This document shows positions 5,888 to 6,206 of a stretch of DNA of 6,206 nt, piece by piece. The notes below the pieces were generated by a model that was not told the origin of the DNA, ran no database searches, and worked only from the letters and a program-made list of their open reading frames with translations. The DNA is from Pseudomonas sp. (GTDB lineage: Bacteria; Pseudomonadota; Gammaproteobacteria; Pseudomonadales; Pseudomonadaceae). Within the stretch, counting starts at the first letter, position 1, and each line of letters opens with the position of its first letter. The position numbers were made by a program, and so were the translations under genes. The DNA lies in the NCBI GenBank assembly GCA_029240955.1, contig JARDZH010000139.1, forward strand, positions 1-6,206, given 5' to 3'.

Positions 5888-6206
5888 TCATTCGACGATG
5901 TTGAATTCGCTCAGGTATTCATCGGAGATCTCAAGGCCCAGCCCTGGCTTGTCGTCCTCAAGCTGGATGTAGCCATTGACCGGCTGCGGCTCGCCCTTGA
6001 ACACGTAGTAGAACAGCTCGTTGCCGACTTCGACGTCGAACACCGGGAAGAACTCGGCCATTGGCGATGCGGTGGTGGACATCGTCAGGTGATAGTTGTG
6101 CATTTGCCCGGCGTGCGGGATGACCGGCACCGACCAGGCTTCCGCCATGGCGTTGATCTTGCGGGCTGCCGTAATGCCGCCGACGCGGTTGGTGTCGTAC
6201 TGGATC
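5888..6206 (-). CDS. Enolase-superfamily acid sugar dehydratase, C-terminal fragment (RhamD/LyxD-like, mandelate racemase subgroup)
   Basis: The last 105 codons of a mandelate racemase/muconate lactonizing enzyme family dehydratase; the N-terminal part lies beyond the right edge. The visible part begins [17 protein letters not shown] and contains [14 protein letters not shown]. The Asp of QYD and the His of IPHAG are 27 residues apart, the same distance as the catalytic Asp-His pair of E. coli L-rhamnonate dehydratase (barrel strands 6 and 7), and the rest of the C-terminus ([16 protein letters not shown]) also matches that enzyme's PVPVNG...DKPGFGVEL. Enzymes of this type remove water from an aldonic acid to give a 2-keto-3-deoxy acid. 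L-rhamnonate, L-lyxonate or another aldonate could be the substrate, and the metal-ligand residues that would help are outside. It is upstream of, and probably cotranscribed with, the FAH gene. Confidence 0.85.
   Translation of the reverse strand, partial: IQYDTNRVGGITAARKINAMAEAWSVPVIPHAGQMHNYHLTMSTTASPMAEFFPVFDVEVGNELFYYVFKGEPQPVNGYIQLEDDKPGLGLEISDEYLSEFNIVE

Overview
The window looks like a piece of a Pseudomonas chromosome, most likely from the P. syringae/fluorescens side of the genus. The evidence is GC-rich coding sequence with strong third-position G/C bias, proteins close in type to pseudomonad families, the permease-trmA pair (as I recall, the same order occurs in P. aeruginosa), and a REP-type palindromic doublet after trmA. 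The genus is an inference from these features and no database was searched.

Layout. (1) Positions 1-671, minus strand: the first two genes of a molybdenum hydroxylase operon. They are a small [2Fe-2S] subunit of PaoA/YagT type without a Tat signal, followed with a 4-base ATGA overlap by the N-terminus of the FAD subunit, which runs off the left edge. The molybdopterin subunit should lie outside. (2) Positions 672-922: a divergent intergenic region of about 250 bp with several inverted repeats. One 11-bp repeat would pair the Shine-Dalgarno and start codon of the [2Fe-2S] gene. A plausible extended -10 promoter lies here for the rightward genes. (3) Positions 923-3300, plus strand: an AzgA-type (NCS2) purine permease overlapping by ATGA with trmA, the tRNA m5U54 methyltransferase. 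(4) Positions 3301-3531: a 75-bp REPIN-like inverted repeat doublet, then an AT-rich promoter region. (5) Positions 3532-4812, plus strand: an EntS-like major facilitator exporter with a TTG start. (6) Positions 4831-6206, minus strand: an acid-sugar catabolic pair, with the C-terminus of an enolase-superfamily (RhamD-like) dehydratase running in from the right edge, followed by an AraD1/GguC-type FAH-superfamily protein.

How the genes work together. The molybdenum hydroxylase genes and the purine permease share a control region, so a link to purine or N-heterocycle oxidation is possible. The closest resemblance of the iron-sulfur subunit is to periplasmic aldehyde oxidoreductase PaoA, so the substrate is open. 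Permease and trmA are translationally coupled. The dehydratase/FAH pair fits sequential dehydration of a pentonate-type sugar acid toward alpha-ketoglutarate semialdehyde. No mobile element, CRISPR array, tRNA or rRNA was seen. Most of the window is ordinary metabolism; the less usual signal is in the structured intergenic regions.
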